A DNA stretch of 45,263 bases. Origin: Acetobacteraceae bacterium (GTDB lineage: Bacteria > Pseudomonadota > Alphaproteobacteria > Acetobacterales > Acetobacteraceae). Within the stretch, counting starts at the first letter, position 1. Every line of letters starts with the position of its first letter. Below the pieces are notes generated by a model, which was given only the letters and a program-made list of their open reading frames with translations, searched no databases and was not told the origin of the DNA. The stretch lies in assembly GCA_025354865.1 (NCBI GenBank), contig JANXMB010000034.1:1-45263 (forward strand). Direction: 5' to 3'. Positions 15,769-23,582 of the stretch are shown here, piece by piece. A program made the position numbers and the translations under genes.

Positions 15769-15797
15769 TTGGCAGGGCGGCGGCGGGGGGTTACGAT
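15769..15797 (+). promoter_or_regulatory. Candidate sigma-70-type promoter
   Basis: TTGGCA at 15769-15774 (5 of 6 to consensus) and TACGAT at 15792-15797 (4 of 6) are separated by 17 bases. Transcription would begin near 15804, a few bases before the first stem-loop of the structured segment that precedes DUF4167. Confidence 0.5.
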
Positions 15798-15804
15798 ACA
15801 TTCG

Positions 15805-15990
15805 ATGGTTGGACTCGCTGCGATGTGGCGGAGTCCCGGTGTGCGGCCAAATTGGTGGCCCAGGTACCAGCCAGCACCAACGTCCCAACACCAACGTCGG
15901 TGGATATCTTGGCCGGCTCGGGTACAGTGCCCCAGGGGAAAGCCTCCCTGTGGGCACCCTAGCCCAGGGCATAATCGTAGGATTGTGCCC
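15805..15990 (+). ncRNA. Candidate structured RNA or long 5' leader of DUF4167
   Basis: Five successive stem-loops lie between prmC and DUF4167: GGACTC 15811-15816 with 15831-15836; GGCCA 15845-15849 with 15856-15860; a weak CACC/GGTG pair near 15889-15902; an 11-bp stem with one bulge at 15927-15937/15946-15957; and a 10-bp stem with a GTAG loop at 15967-15976/15981-15990. The single imperfect pair of the last stem is U-G on the plus strand but A-C on the minus strand, which supports plus-strand RNA and agrees with the upstream promoter. It also holds CACCAACGTC twice, 14 bases apart. No intrinsic terminator follows, so it may be a leader reaching the ATG at 16038 rather than a separate RNA. 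Confidence 0.45.
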
Positions 15991-16037
15991 GCGCGTGCCC
16001 AGTTTCGCCCCCAACGGGAAAGTACGACGGCAGAACC

Positions 16038-16574
16038 ATGAACATGAAACGTATGCGTGGCCGCAATCACCGTTCCGGCGGCGGTGGCGGCGGTGGTGGC
16101 GGGGGCGGTGGTGGCGGCGGGGGCACTACGACCGTCCGGAACAATTCCGGTGGCGGCATCCCGCTCAATCGCAATCACGTTTTCGACAGCAATGGCCCCG
16201 ATATTCGGCTGCGTGGCACGTCGCAGCAGTTGTTCGAGAAGTATCTGCAACTCGGCCGCGACGCGACCAGCAGCGGCGATCGGGTCCAGGCCGAGGGCTA
16301 TTTTCAGCACGCGGAACATTATTTCCGCATCCTGAACGCGATGAATCAGGCCGTCCAGCAGAGCCAACCGCAAGGCCAGCAGCAAGGCCAGCAGCCTGAC
16401 GGGCGCGGCCCGCAGCACGGCGGCGGCCATCGCCAGCGCTACCAGCCGGACGAAGCCGCGCAGGCGCAAACCCCGGCCTCGGAAACCGAAGAAGCGGAAG
16501 TGCGCAGCCCCGGCCTGGGCGAACAGCCGGAACCCCGCGAAATCCTGATCGCCGCCGCCCCGCCGGAGGGGTGA
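16038..16574 (+). CDS. DUF4167 domain-containing protein
   Basis: A 178-residue protein. A basic start (MNMKRMRGRNHR) leads into a run of 16 glycines (14-29), followed by the conserved DUF4167 core 'NHVFDSNGPDIRLRGTSQQL' and 'YLQLGRDATSSGDRVQAEGY', then a Gln-rich and Glu-rich tail that includes a short QPQGQQQGQQ repeat. The family is restricted to Alphaproteobacteria, typically next to prmC and prfA, and has no proven role. The basic and low-complexity regions suggest RNA or ribosome contact, which is inference. The long glycine tract is coded by mixed GGC, GGT and GGG codons and is probably variable among strains. Confidence 0.9.
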   Translation: MNMKRMRGRNHRSGGGGGGGGGGGGGGGGTTTVRNNSGGGIPLNRNHVFDSNGPDIRLRGTSQQLFEKYLQLGRDATSSGDRVQAEGYFQHAEHYFRILNAMNQAVQQSQPQGQQQGQQPDGRGPQHGGGHRQRYQPDEAAQAQTPASETEEAEVRSPGLGEQPEPREILIAAAPPEG

Positions 16575-16586
16575 TGGCGCAAGCCG

Positions 16587-17639
16587 ATGGCTGAAGACCG
16601 CACCGTTTCGCCCGACCGGCGGGAGGAAGACGCGGCGGAAGCATCGCTCCGCCCGCGCAGCCTTGCCGAATTCACCGGCCAGAAGGCATCGCGGGAGAAT
16701 CTCGCGATCTTCATTCAGGCGGCGAAGGGCCGGAACGAAGCGCTCGATCACGTGCTGCTGCACGGCCCGCCGGGCCTGGGCAAAACCACGCTGGCGCAGA
16801 TCGTCGCGCTGGAACTCGGGGTCGGGTTTCGCGCGACCTCGGGGCCGGTGATCCAGCGCGCCGGCGATCTCGCCGCGATTTTGACCAACCTGCAACCCAG
16901 AGATGTCTTGTTCATCGACGAAATACACCGCCTCCAACCCGCGATCGAGGAGGTGTTGTACCCGGCCATGGAAGACTTCCAGCTCGATCTCATCATCGGG
17001 GAAGGCCCGGCGGCGCGATCGGTGCGGATCGACCTGCCGCCGTTCACCCTAGTCGGCGCCACCACCCGCGCCGGGCTGCTGGCAACCCCGCTGCGCGATC
17101 GGTTCGGCATACCCCTGCGTCTGGTCTTCTACACCCCCGAGGAACTCCGCCTTATCGTCGCCCGTGGCGCTCGGCTGCTTGGCTTCGACCTGACCGAGGA
17201 TGGCGCCACCGAAATTGCCCGCCGATCGCGCGGCACGCCCCGGATCGCCGGCCGCCTGCTGCGCCGGGTGCGCGATTTCGCCGCCGTCGCCAGATCCGGC
17301 GCGGTGGACCGCACGCTGGCCGATGCCGCCCTGACCCGGTTGGAGGTCGATCGCCTCGGCCTCGACGCGATGGATCGGCGCTATCTGCGGCGGATCGCCG
17401 AACATCATGGCGGCGGGCCGGTCGGGGTGGAAACCCTCGCCGCCGCGTTGGCCGAGGCGCGGGACACGCTGGAAGATGTCGTCGAACCCTTCCTGATCCA
17501 GGAAGGCCTGATCCTGCGCACCAGCCGAGGCCGCATGTTGGGGGAGCCGGGGTGGCGCCATTTGGATATGAAACCGCCGAAATCCGCCCTGGCGCAGATG
17601 GATTTGCTGGGCGATCGGCCGGAGCCGCCCGGCAATTGA
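16587..17639 (+). CDS. ruvB: Holliday junction branch migration ATPase RuvB
   Basis: A 350-residue AAA+ motor that, with RuvA, drives branch migration of Holliday junctions during recombination. Walker A GPPGLGKT is at 60-67, Walker B 'LFIDEIHRL' has DEIH at 111-114, the sensor 'LVGATTRAG' and the winged-helix end '[19 protein letters not shown]' are intact. ruvC and ruvA, often directly upstream in this order of bacteria, are not in the window; DUF4167 lies there instead. It begins 12 bases after DUF4167, and its stop overlaps the ybgC start. Confidence 0.96.
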   Translation: MAEDRTVSPDRREEDAAEASLRPRSLAEFTGQKASRENLAIFIQAAKGRNEALDHVLLHGPPGLGKTTLAQIVALELGVGFRATSGPVIQRAGDLAAILTNLQPRDVLFIDEIHRLQPAIEEVLYPAMEDFQLDLIIGEGPAARSVRIDLPPFTLVGATTRAGLLATPLRDRFGIPLRLVFYTPEELRLIVARGARLLGFDLTEDGATEIARRSRGTPRIAGRLLRRVRDFAAVARSGAVDRTLADAALTRLEVDRLGLDAMDRRYLRRIAEHHGGGPVGVETLAAALAEARDTLEDVVEPFLIQEGLILRTSRGRMLGEPGWRHLDMKPPKSALAQMDLLGDRPEPPGN

Positions 17640-18205
17640 CGAATATTCATCCGCCCGCCATCCCCGCAGATGGTCGCAGCCTTTACACTCTCCGCGTCTA
17701 TTACGAGGACACGGATGCCGGCGGAATCGTCTATCATGCGAATTATCTGCGCTACGCCGAACGGGCGCGCACCGAAGCCCTGCGTGCGATGGGAATCCCG
17801 CATGCGGCAATGGTCGAGCAGTTCGGCCTAATGTTCGTGGTGCGGCGCATCGAAGTCGATTATCAGCGTGCCGCCCGCCTCGACGATTCGCTCACGGTCG
17901 CGACCGAATCGCTGGAGGTCGGGGGCGCGTCCCTGGTACTACGCCAGGAAGTCGGCGGTCCCCGGGGCACCTGCGCGGTGCTGACGGTCGGCCTTGCCTG
18001 CGTGCGGACGAGCGACACCAGGCCGGGACGAATACCGCCGCGTTGGCGCGCGGTGTTGTCGGCGTTCCGCGATGCGCGGACGGGACATGCGTTCCGCGAT
18101 GCGCGGACGGGACATGAAATCCGCGTCGCGCGGAGCGGGCATGAAATCCGCGACGCGCGGACGGGGCATGAAATCGACTTACCCGCCTCGGATGGCGGGC
18201 ACTAG
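17636..18205 (+). CDS. ybgC: Tol-Pal-associated acyl-CoA thioesterase with a repetitive C-terminal tail
   Basis: A hotdog-fold thioesterase that heads the tol-pal cluster. The catalytic loop '[20 protein letters not shown]' contains the conserved Asp25 or Asp27. No ATG or GTG precedes the domain within this gene space, so the TTG at 17636, overlapping the RuvB stop as TTGA, is the best start and gives 189 residues. YbgC proteins usually end near 130-150. Here residues 143-178 are four copies of a 9-residue unit (A/E-F/I-R-D/V-A-R-T/S-G-H), encoded by a 27-bp tandem repeat, followed by a short acidic end. The tail is outside the fold and is probably a neutral or strain-variable extension. Confidence 0.9.
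   Translation: MTNIHPPAIPADGRSLYTLRVYYEDTDAGGIVYHANYLRYAERARTEALRAMGIPHAAMVEQFGLMFVVRRIEVDYQRAARLDDSLTVATESLEVGGASLVLRQEVGGPRGTCAVLTVGLACVRTSDTRPGRIPPRWRAVLSAFRDARTGHAFRDARTGHEIRVARSGHEIRDARTGHEIDLPASDGGH
18062..18175 (+). repeat. 27-bp tandem repeat, four copies, in the ybgC 3' end
   Basis: Contiguous units lie at 18062-18088, 18089-18115, 18116-18142 and 18143-18169, with a 6-base partial fifth copy. The first two units are identical. The third and fourth diverge at several positions but keep length and frame. Each encodes nine residues rich in Arg, Asp, Gly and His. The copies abut with no spacers, so this is not a CRISPR array. Confidence 0.93.
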
Positions 18206-18214
18206 GGGGTAGCA

Positions 18215-18931
<717 letters not shown>

Positions 18932-18934
18932 GCC

Positions 18935-19417
18935 ATGGCCGCTTCCTTTATCGGTGGGCGCGGCGGCAAGCGGGCGCGGTACCGCCCCTTGGCCGAAATC
19001 AACGTCACCCCGCTGGTCGATGTCATGCTGGTGCTGTTGATCGTGTTCATGGTCACCGCGCCGCTGATGACCTCCGGCGTGCCGGTCGATCTGCCGAAAG
19101 CCAACGCCCAGCCGATCAACAACGACAGCGAGCCGCTGACCGTGTCGATGAACGCGGCGGGTAAGATCTTCCTGCAGGACCAGGAGGTTGCCGCCGAGGA
19201 TCTGGTGCCGAAGCTGCAAGCCATTGCCAAGAACAACCCGGAACGGCGGATTTTCGTTCGCGGCGACAAGGACCTCGCCTACGGCAAGGTCATGCAGACG
19301 ATGGGCACCATCGCGCAGGGCGGCTTCACCAAAGTGGCGCTGTTGGCCGAGCAGACCGGGGGCACGACGAAGCCGCCCGCGAAACCGGCCGCACCCGCCG
19401 TTCGGCCGAAGGGCTGA
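18935..19417 (+). CDS. tolR: Tol-Pal system protein TolR
   Basis: A 160-residue ExbD/TolR protein. The single transmembrane helix (about 21-45) has the proton-carrying Asp in 'INVTPLVDVMLVLLIVFMV'. The periplasmic domain ends with 'RRIFVRGDKDLAYGKVMQTM', as in the family. The last about 20 residues are a Pro/Ala/Lys-rich tail beyond the usual end. It pairs with TolQ to couple the proton gradient to TolA. It begins 3 bases after tolQ. Confidence 0.95.
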   Translation: MAASFIGGRGGKRARYRPLAEINVTPLVDVMLVLLIVFMVTAPLMTSGVPVDLPKANAQPINNDSEPLTVSMNAAGKIFLQDQEVAAEDLVPKLQAIAKNNPERRIFVRGDKDLAYGKVMQTMGTIAQGGFTKVALLAEQTGGTTKPPAKPAAPAVRPKG

Positions 19418-19425
19418 CGCACGCC

Positions 19426-20448
19426 ATGTTGCAACAGGTGCTGCGCGGCGTGACCGGGCGCGGCCCCCGCAATGAGGGCCTGAGTCCCGAAATGCGCAAA
19501 GCCGGCGCGATTTCGCTGATCGTGCATGCGGCGATCATGGTCGCGATGCTGCTGCATCTGGAACTGTCCCGGAAACCGGACCCCGAACCGGAAGAACAAT
19601 CGGTTGCCGTGGTGTTTCAGGGCACCGAGGCCAATGCGACGAAGGCGGACAACCCGTCGCAGGTGCCGGCGCCGTCGAAGGAAGCCGCCCCGCCGGCCCC
19701 TCCGGTTACCACGCCCCCCAAGCCGCAGCCGATCGAAGCGCCGCCGCCGCCCCCACCGCCGCCTCCACCCCCGCCGCAATCGGTGCAGACCCCGGCGCCG
19801 CCGACCCCGACGCCGGACACGCCGCCGCCGAAAACCCAGGACCCCACGCCGTCCCCGGTGCCGCCGCCGCCCGCGCCGGCCACCCCGCCGAAGCCGGAGC
19901 CGGCGAAACCGGAACCGCCGTTGCCCTTGCCGCCACCGCCGGTCCCACCGCCGCCGGCCCCGCCCAGCACGACGTCGCAGCCGAATCCGACGAAGAACCC
20001 GGCGCCGAACAGCGAGGCGTTGGAGAACACGCTGGAGAAATTGCGTCAGGCCTCCCGCCAGACCCAACCGCCGAAAGCCCGGCCCAACCCCGCCGCCGGC
20101 GGCGCCCCGGCCGGGGGCGGCAGTCCGCTCGGCAACGACACCGCCGCTTTGTCCGCCGGCCAACGCGGCGCCATCGGCGAGCATGTGCGGGAGTGTTGGA
20201 CGAAGGATGCCGGCGCGCTCGACATCGACAAGCAGCGCGTGACCTTGACGGTGGAAACCGACCCGACCGGCATCGCCCGCAAGGTGGAGGTTGCCGGCGA
20301 CGATCTGGCCCGCATGGGCGATCCGCGGTTCCGCGCCTTTGCCGAGCGTGCGATACGCGCGGTGATGGATGTGCGGTGTGCCAATTTGCCGTTGCCGGGC
20401 AATATGCTGGGTAAAATTAATGTGCTGACGTTCCGGTTCAGCCCCTGA
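19426..20448 (+). CDS. tolA: Tol-Pal system protein TolA / TonB-like energy transducer
   Basis: A 340-residue protein. An N-terminal membrane helix (about 26-46) is followed by a very proline-rich spacer (about 70-200, including a run of 12 prolines after 'PIEA') and a folded C-terminal domain from about 245 ('LSAGQRGAIGEHVRECWTKD'). The long alanine/lysine helix of enterobacterial TolA is replaced by a Pro-Pro-rich TonB-like spacer, which is common in Alphaproteobacteria. It spans the periplasm to contact TolB and Pal. The position between tolR and tolB settles the name. Confidence 0.92.
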   Translation: MLQQVLRGVTGRGPRNEGLSPEMRKAGAISLIVHAAIMVAMLLHLELSRKPDPEPEEQSVAVVFQGTEANATKADNPSQVPAPSKEAAPPAPPVTTPPKPQPIEAPPPPPPPPPPPPQSVQTPAPPTPTPDTPPPKTQDPTPSPVPPPPAPATPPKPEPAKPEPPLPLPPPPVPPPPAPPSTTSQPNPTKNPAPNSEALENTLEKLRQASRQTQPPKARPNPAAGGAPAGGGSPLGNDTAALSAGQRGAIGEHVRECWTKDAGALDIDKQRVTLTVETDPTGIARKVEVAGDDLARMGDPRFRAFAERAIRAVMDVRCANLPLPGNMLGKINVLTFRFSP

Positions 20449-20508
20449 GACAAGCCGTGCCATGACCCACGCCACGCAATTCGACCGAACGCTATGGAGC
20501 GCCGCGCC

Positions 20509-21900
20509 ATGATCTTCCTTCCGAGTCCCGGTTTTCGCCGCCGTGAAATGCTGGTTTCGGCGGCCAGCGCGCTGATGGTCGCCGCCTCGCCGGAGGCCGT
20601 GCGCGCCCAGGCGCTGAACGGCGCCAGCGGCAACAGCGCGGCCATCGACGTTGCCGGCGCGCGGGTCGAGCCGATCCCCATCGCCATCCCCGACCTCGGC
20701 GGCAGCGACGGTGCCTCCGCCCAGCTCGGCCGCGACATTGCCGGGGTGATTACCGCCGACCTCGCGCGGTCCGGCCTGTTCCGGACGATCGATCCGGCTG
20801 CCTTCATCCAGTCCGGCCCGTCGCGCGGGGACACGCCGAATTTCAACAACTGGAAGCCGACCGGTGCCAAAGCGCTGGTCACCGGCCGGACCGAGGCGCA
20901 GGGCGGCGGCCAGGTGCGGGTGGAATTCCGACTGTGGGACATCCTGCCGGGGGCGCAGATCCAAGGCACCGCCTACACCACGTCGCAAGCCAACTGGCGC
21001 CGCATCGCCCATATCATGGCGGATGTGATCTACGAGCGGCTGCTGGGCGAGAAGGGCTATTTCGACACCCGCGTCGTCTATATCGGCGCCACCGGTCCGC
21101 GCGATCGGCGGTCCAAGCGCCTCGCGATCATGGATCAGGACAGCGAAAATAACCGGTTCCTGACCGACGGGTCTTGGCTGGTGCTGACCCCGCGCTTCCA
21201 CCCGACGCAGGACAAGATCGCGTTCATGAGCTACGCGAACAACCGCCCTCGGGTGTATCTGTTCGACCTCGGCAGCGGGCGGCAGACGGTGTTGGGCGAC
21301 TTCGGCGGCATGACCTTCGCCCCGCGTTTCGCCCCCGACGGTGGCAGCGTGGTGATGGCAGTCGCCAATGGCGGCGGGTCCGACATCGTGCGCACCGGGT
21401 TGAGTGGCGGTGGCGGGCGCAAACTGACCGACTCCGGGGCGATCGACGTGAGCCCCTGCTTCAGCCCCGACAGCACGCAGATCGCCTTCGCGTCGGATCG
21501 CGGCGGCGATCAACAAATCTACGTGATGGGCGCGGACGGCGGCGGGGCGAAGCGCATCAGCTTCGGCAGCGGCAAATACGCCACCCCCGTCTGGTCGCCG
21601 CGCGGGGACCTGATCGCGTTCACCCGCTACGGCGGCGACGAAAGCGACTTCACCATCGGGGTAATGCATCCCGATGGCACGGGGGAGCGGATTTTGTCCT
21701 CCGGCTGGCTGGTCGAGGGCCCGACTTTCGCGCCCAACGGCCGAGTTTTGATGTTCTGGCGCGAAACCCGAGGCCAGGGTTCGCGCGGCGTCGGTTTCAG
21801 CTCGCGCCTGGTTTCGATCGACATCACCGGCTTCAACGAACGGGTGGTGCCGACGGCCACCGACGCGTCCGACCCGGCATGGTCGCCGCTGATCGCCTGA
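20509..21900 (+). CDS. tolB: Tol-Pal system beta-propeller protein TolB
   Basis: A periplasmic protein of about 463 residues. The signal region 'GFRRREMLVSAASALMVAAS' is followed by cleavage near 'AVRAQ'; the consecutive arginines before the hydrophobic stretch look Tat-like, but this is uncertain. The N-terminal domain (about 45-180) precedes a six-bladed WD40-like propeller with repeated 'FxPxxxxIAF' units, such as 'CFSPDSTQIAFASDRGGDQQ'. It links TolA to Pal. I prefer the ATG at 20509 because GGAG lies nine bases upstream. An ATG at 20494 would add five residues. Confidence 0.95.
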   Translation: MIFLPSPGFRRREMLVSAASALMVAASPEAVRAQALNGASGNSAAIDVAGARVEPIPIAIPDLGGSDGASAQLGRDIAGVITADLARSGLFRTIDPAAFIQSGPSRGDTPNFNNWKPTGAKALVTGRTEAQGGGQVRVEFRLWDILPGAQIQGTAYTTSQANWRRIAHIMADVIYERLLGEKGYFDTRVVYIGATGPRDRRSKRLAIMDQDSENNRFLTDGSWLVLTPRFHPTQDKIAFMSYANNRPRVYLFDLGSGRQTVLGDFGGMTFAPRFAPDGGSVVMAVANGGGSDIVRTGLSGGGGRKLTDSGAIDVSPCFSPDSTQIAFASDRGGDQQIYVMGADGGGAKRISFGSGKYATPVWSPRGDLIAFTRYGGDESDFTIGVMHPDGTGERILSSGWLVEGPTFAPNGRVLMFWRETRGQGSRGVGFSSRLVSIDITGFNERVVPTATDASDPAWSPLIA

Positions 21901-21968
21901 TCGAGCCGCGCAACAGAAGAAAATTGGCGGAGATCCTGGCCAGATGCCGCGATATTTCGTGCAATCGC

Positions 21969-21998
21969 TTGACCGAAAACGGCAAATCGGGCTAAGCG
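21969..21998 (+). promoter_or_regulatory. Candidate promoter for pal
   Basis: TTGACC at 21969-21974 and TAAGCG at 21993-21998 are spaced by 18 bases, in the 182-base gap between tolB and pal. The -35 box matches well and the -10 box is weak. A separate promoter would fit with pal having its own terminator. Confidence 0.4.
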
Positions 21999-22082
21999 CC
22001 TGCACGGACGAGAGCAACGTCGCACCGGGCGTTGCTGCGCCTCGACTATCCATGGCTTACACCCCATCCAGGGACCAAAAAG

Positions 22083-22544
22083 ATGAACACTAAGATCCTC
22101 GGCGCTTTCGCGGCCGTCGCCCTGCTGGCGGCGTGTGCTCAACAGGCTGACACCACGGCTGGTGGCGGCGACAAGAAGGGTATCGTTCCGGGTAGCCAGG
22201 AAGACCTGGTTGCAAACGTCGGCGATCGCGTCTTCTTCGATCTGAACAAGTCCGCCGTCCGCACGGATGGCAAGGCGACCCTCGACAAGCAGGCCGCGTG
22301 GCTGAAGCAGTATGCCTCGAACAACGTTCAGGTCGCCGGCAACTGCGACGAACGCGGCACGACCGAATTCAACCTCGCGCTCGGCCAACGCCGTGCGAAC
22401 GCCGCCGCCGCCTACCTGAAGGCCAAGGGCGTGGCCGCGACCCGCATGACCACGATCAGCTACGGCAAGGATCGTCCGACCGCCATGGGCTCCAACGAGC
22501 AAGCCTGGGCGCAAAACCGCAACGCCACCACGTCGGTTCGCTAA
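22083..22544 (+). CDS. pal: Peptidoglycan-associated outer-membrane lipoprotein Pal
   Basis: A 153-residue lipoprotein with lipobox LLAAC, Cys18 being the lipidation site after 'MNTKILGAFAAVALLAAC'. The C-terminal OmpA-like domain binds peptidoglycan: 'VFFDLNKSAVR', 'VAGNCDERGTTEFNLALGQRRA' and 'ISYGKDRP'. It anchors the outer membrane to the wall and is the end point of the Tol machine. The ATG at 22083 gives a clean signal peptide. Codon choice looks more restricted than in neighbours (Lys is always AAG), as expected for an abundant protein. A promoter-like element lies upstream and a strong terminator 64 bases downstream. Confidence 0.97.
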   Translation: MNTKILGAFAAVALLAACAQQADTTAGGGDKKGIVPGSQEDLVANVGDRVFFDLNKSAVRTDGKATLDKQAAWLKQYASNNVQVAGNCDERGTTEFNLALGQRRANAAAAYLKAKGVAATRMTTISYGKDRPTAMGSNEQAWAQNRNATTSVR

Positions 22545-22608
22545 TTCGCCTCGGATGGGCGCGGTCCTGCCGGACCTGCCCATTCCGAACGGATCGCACT
22601 GGGAGATC

Positions 22609-22637
22609 GGCGGCCTTATGGCCGCCGTTTCTTTTTT
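22609..22637 (+). terminator. Intrinsic terminator after pal
   Basis: A 7-bp perfect stem (GGCGGCC 22609-22615, GGCCGCC 22620-22626) with a TTAT loop is followed by GTTTCTTTTTT. It ends the pal transcript on the plus strand and separates it from cpoB. Confidence 0.92.
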
Positions 22638-22723
22638 ATACACCGCTGTTGCAACGCCGGGTCCGCCGACCCGCGCGTCTTACCATCGGGTCGGGGACCC
22701 GGCCTGTTCGGAAGGAATGGCGA

Positions 22724-23572
22724 ATGCGTGCCTTATGGATCCCCGCAGTATCGTTGGCCGCGTTGCTCTCGCTGGCTTGGTCGGCGACGCCAGCCAAGGC
22801 CCAGATCGACAGTCGCGAAGCCATCGCCCTGCAAAACCAGATCTACCAACTGCGCCAGGAAGTGCTGACCCTGCGCGATCAGGTTGGGCGCGGCGGCGGT
22901 ACGGCGCCGCCCGGTCGCACGGCTGGTTCTGGCGGCAACGACATGGCGGCGCAGTTGCTGACCCGGCTCGACACGCTGGACGATCAGGTGCGCCAATTGC
23001 GCGGCCACATCGATGAGGTGCAGAATCAGGCGCAGCGGCAAAACGCCGATCTGGGCAAGCGGGTTGACGATCTGGCCTACCAGATGAACAGCCGCCCGCC
23101 GGCCGACGCACCGGCCACTCGGCCCGGTCCCGTGGCGCCGAACGCGCCGTTGGGCGGCCCGATCGAAACCCCGAACCCGCCGCGCGTCCGCACCCCCGAA
23201 GCCGCGATGCAGGAAGGCAATGCCGCCTTGGCACGCCGCGATTACCCCGCCGCCGAAGCCGCCGCCAAAGAGGTCGTGGCGGCAAAAGCCTCGCCCCGAG
23301 CATACGATGGTCAGATGCTGCTGGGGCAGGCTTTGTTCGGGCAGCGCAAATACTCGGAATCGGCGATCGCCTTCGACGACACCTATAAGCGCAACCGCAA
23401 AGGCGCCCATGCGCAGGACGCGCTGCTTGGACTGACCAATGCGCTTACCGGATTGGGGGAGAAAAAGGCGGCCTGCGCGACCCTGGACAAGCTGCATGCG
23501 GAATTCCCGCAACCCCGTGCCGATCTGAAGGACGGATTGGCCGCCGCGAGCCAGCGCGCCGGCTGCAAGTGA
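22724..23572 (+). CDS. cpoB: Cell division coordinator CpoB (YbgF)
   Basis: A 282-residue periplasmic protein. The signal peptide (1-26, cleavage near 'ATPAKAQ') is followed by a coiled-coil region (about 30-125: 'ALQNQIYQLRQEVLTLRDQV' and later heptads) that drives trimerisation, a proline-rich linker (about 128-160) and TPR repeats from about 165 ('QEGNAALARRDYPAAEAAAKEV'). It coordinates Tol function with septal peptidoglycan synthesis. The ATG at 22724 is preceded by GAAGGA. The upstream terminator implies its own promoter or partial readthrough. Confidence 0.92.
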   Translation: MRALWIPAVSLAALLSLAWSATPAKAQIDSREAIALQNQIYQLRQEVLTLRDQVGRGGGTAPPGRTAGSGGNDMAAQLLTRLDTLDDQVRQLRGHIDEVQNQAQRQNADLGKRVDDLAYQMNSRPPADAPATRPGPVAPNAPLGGPIETPNPPRVRTPEAAMQEGNAALARRDYPAAEAAAKEVVAAKASPRAYDGQMLLGQALFGQRKYSESAIAFDDTYKRNRKGAHAQDALLGLTNALTGLGEKKAACATLDKLHAEFPQPRADLKDGLAAASQRAGCK

Positions 23573-23582
23573 TCGTGCGGCG

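Noticed and set aside
14020-16014. Long minus-strand open frame of about 660 codons
   Set aside because: Antisense to the MFS exporter and prmC, runs through the structured gap, and has a proline/arginine-rich shadow composition.
16080-16127. Glycine-codon run as a repeat element or sequencing error
   Set aside because: Mixed Gly codons and a conserved DUF4167 core in the same frame after it show that it is genuine coding sequence.
18062-18175. Possible CRISPR-like array (about 27-bp repeats)
   Set aside because: Units are directly adjacent with no spacers, in frame with ybgC, and no cas gene is present.
19279-22053. Very long open frame on the minus strand (over 900 codons)
   Set aside because: It is antisense to tolA, tolB and their flanks, has an Arg/Gly/His-rich composition with no recognisable domain, and arises from high-GC codon bias.
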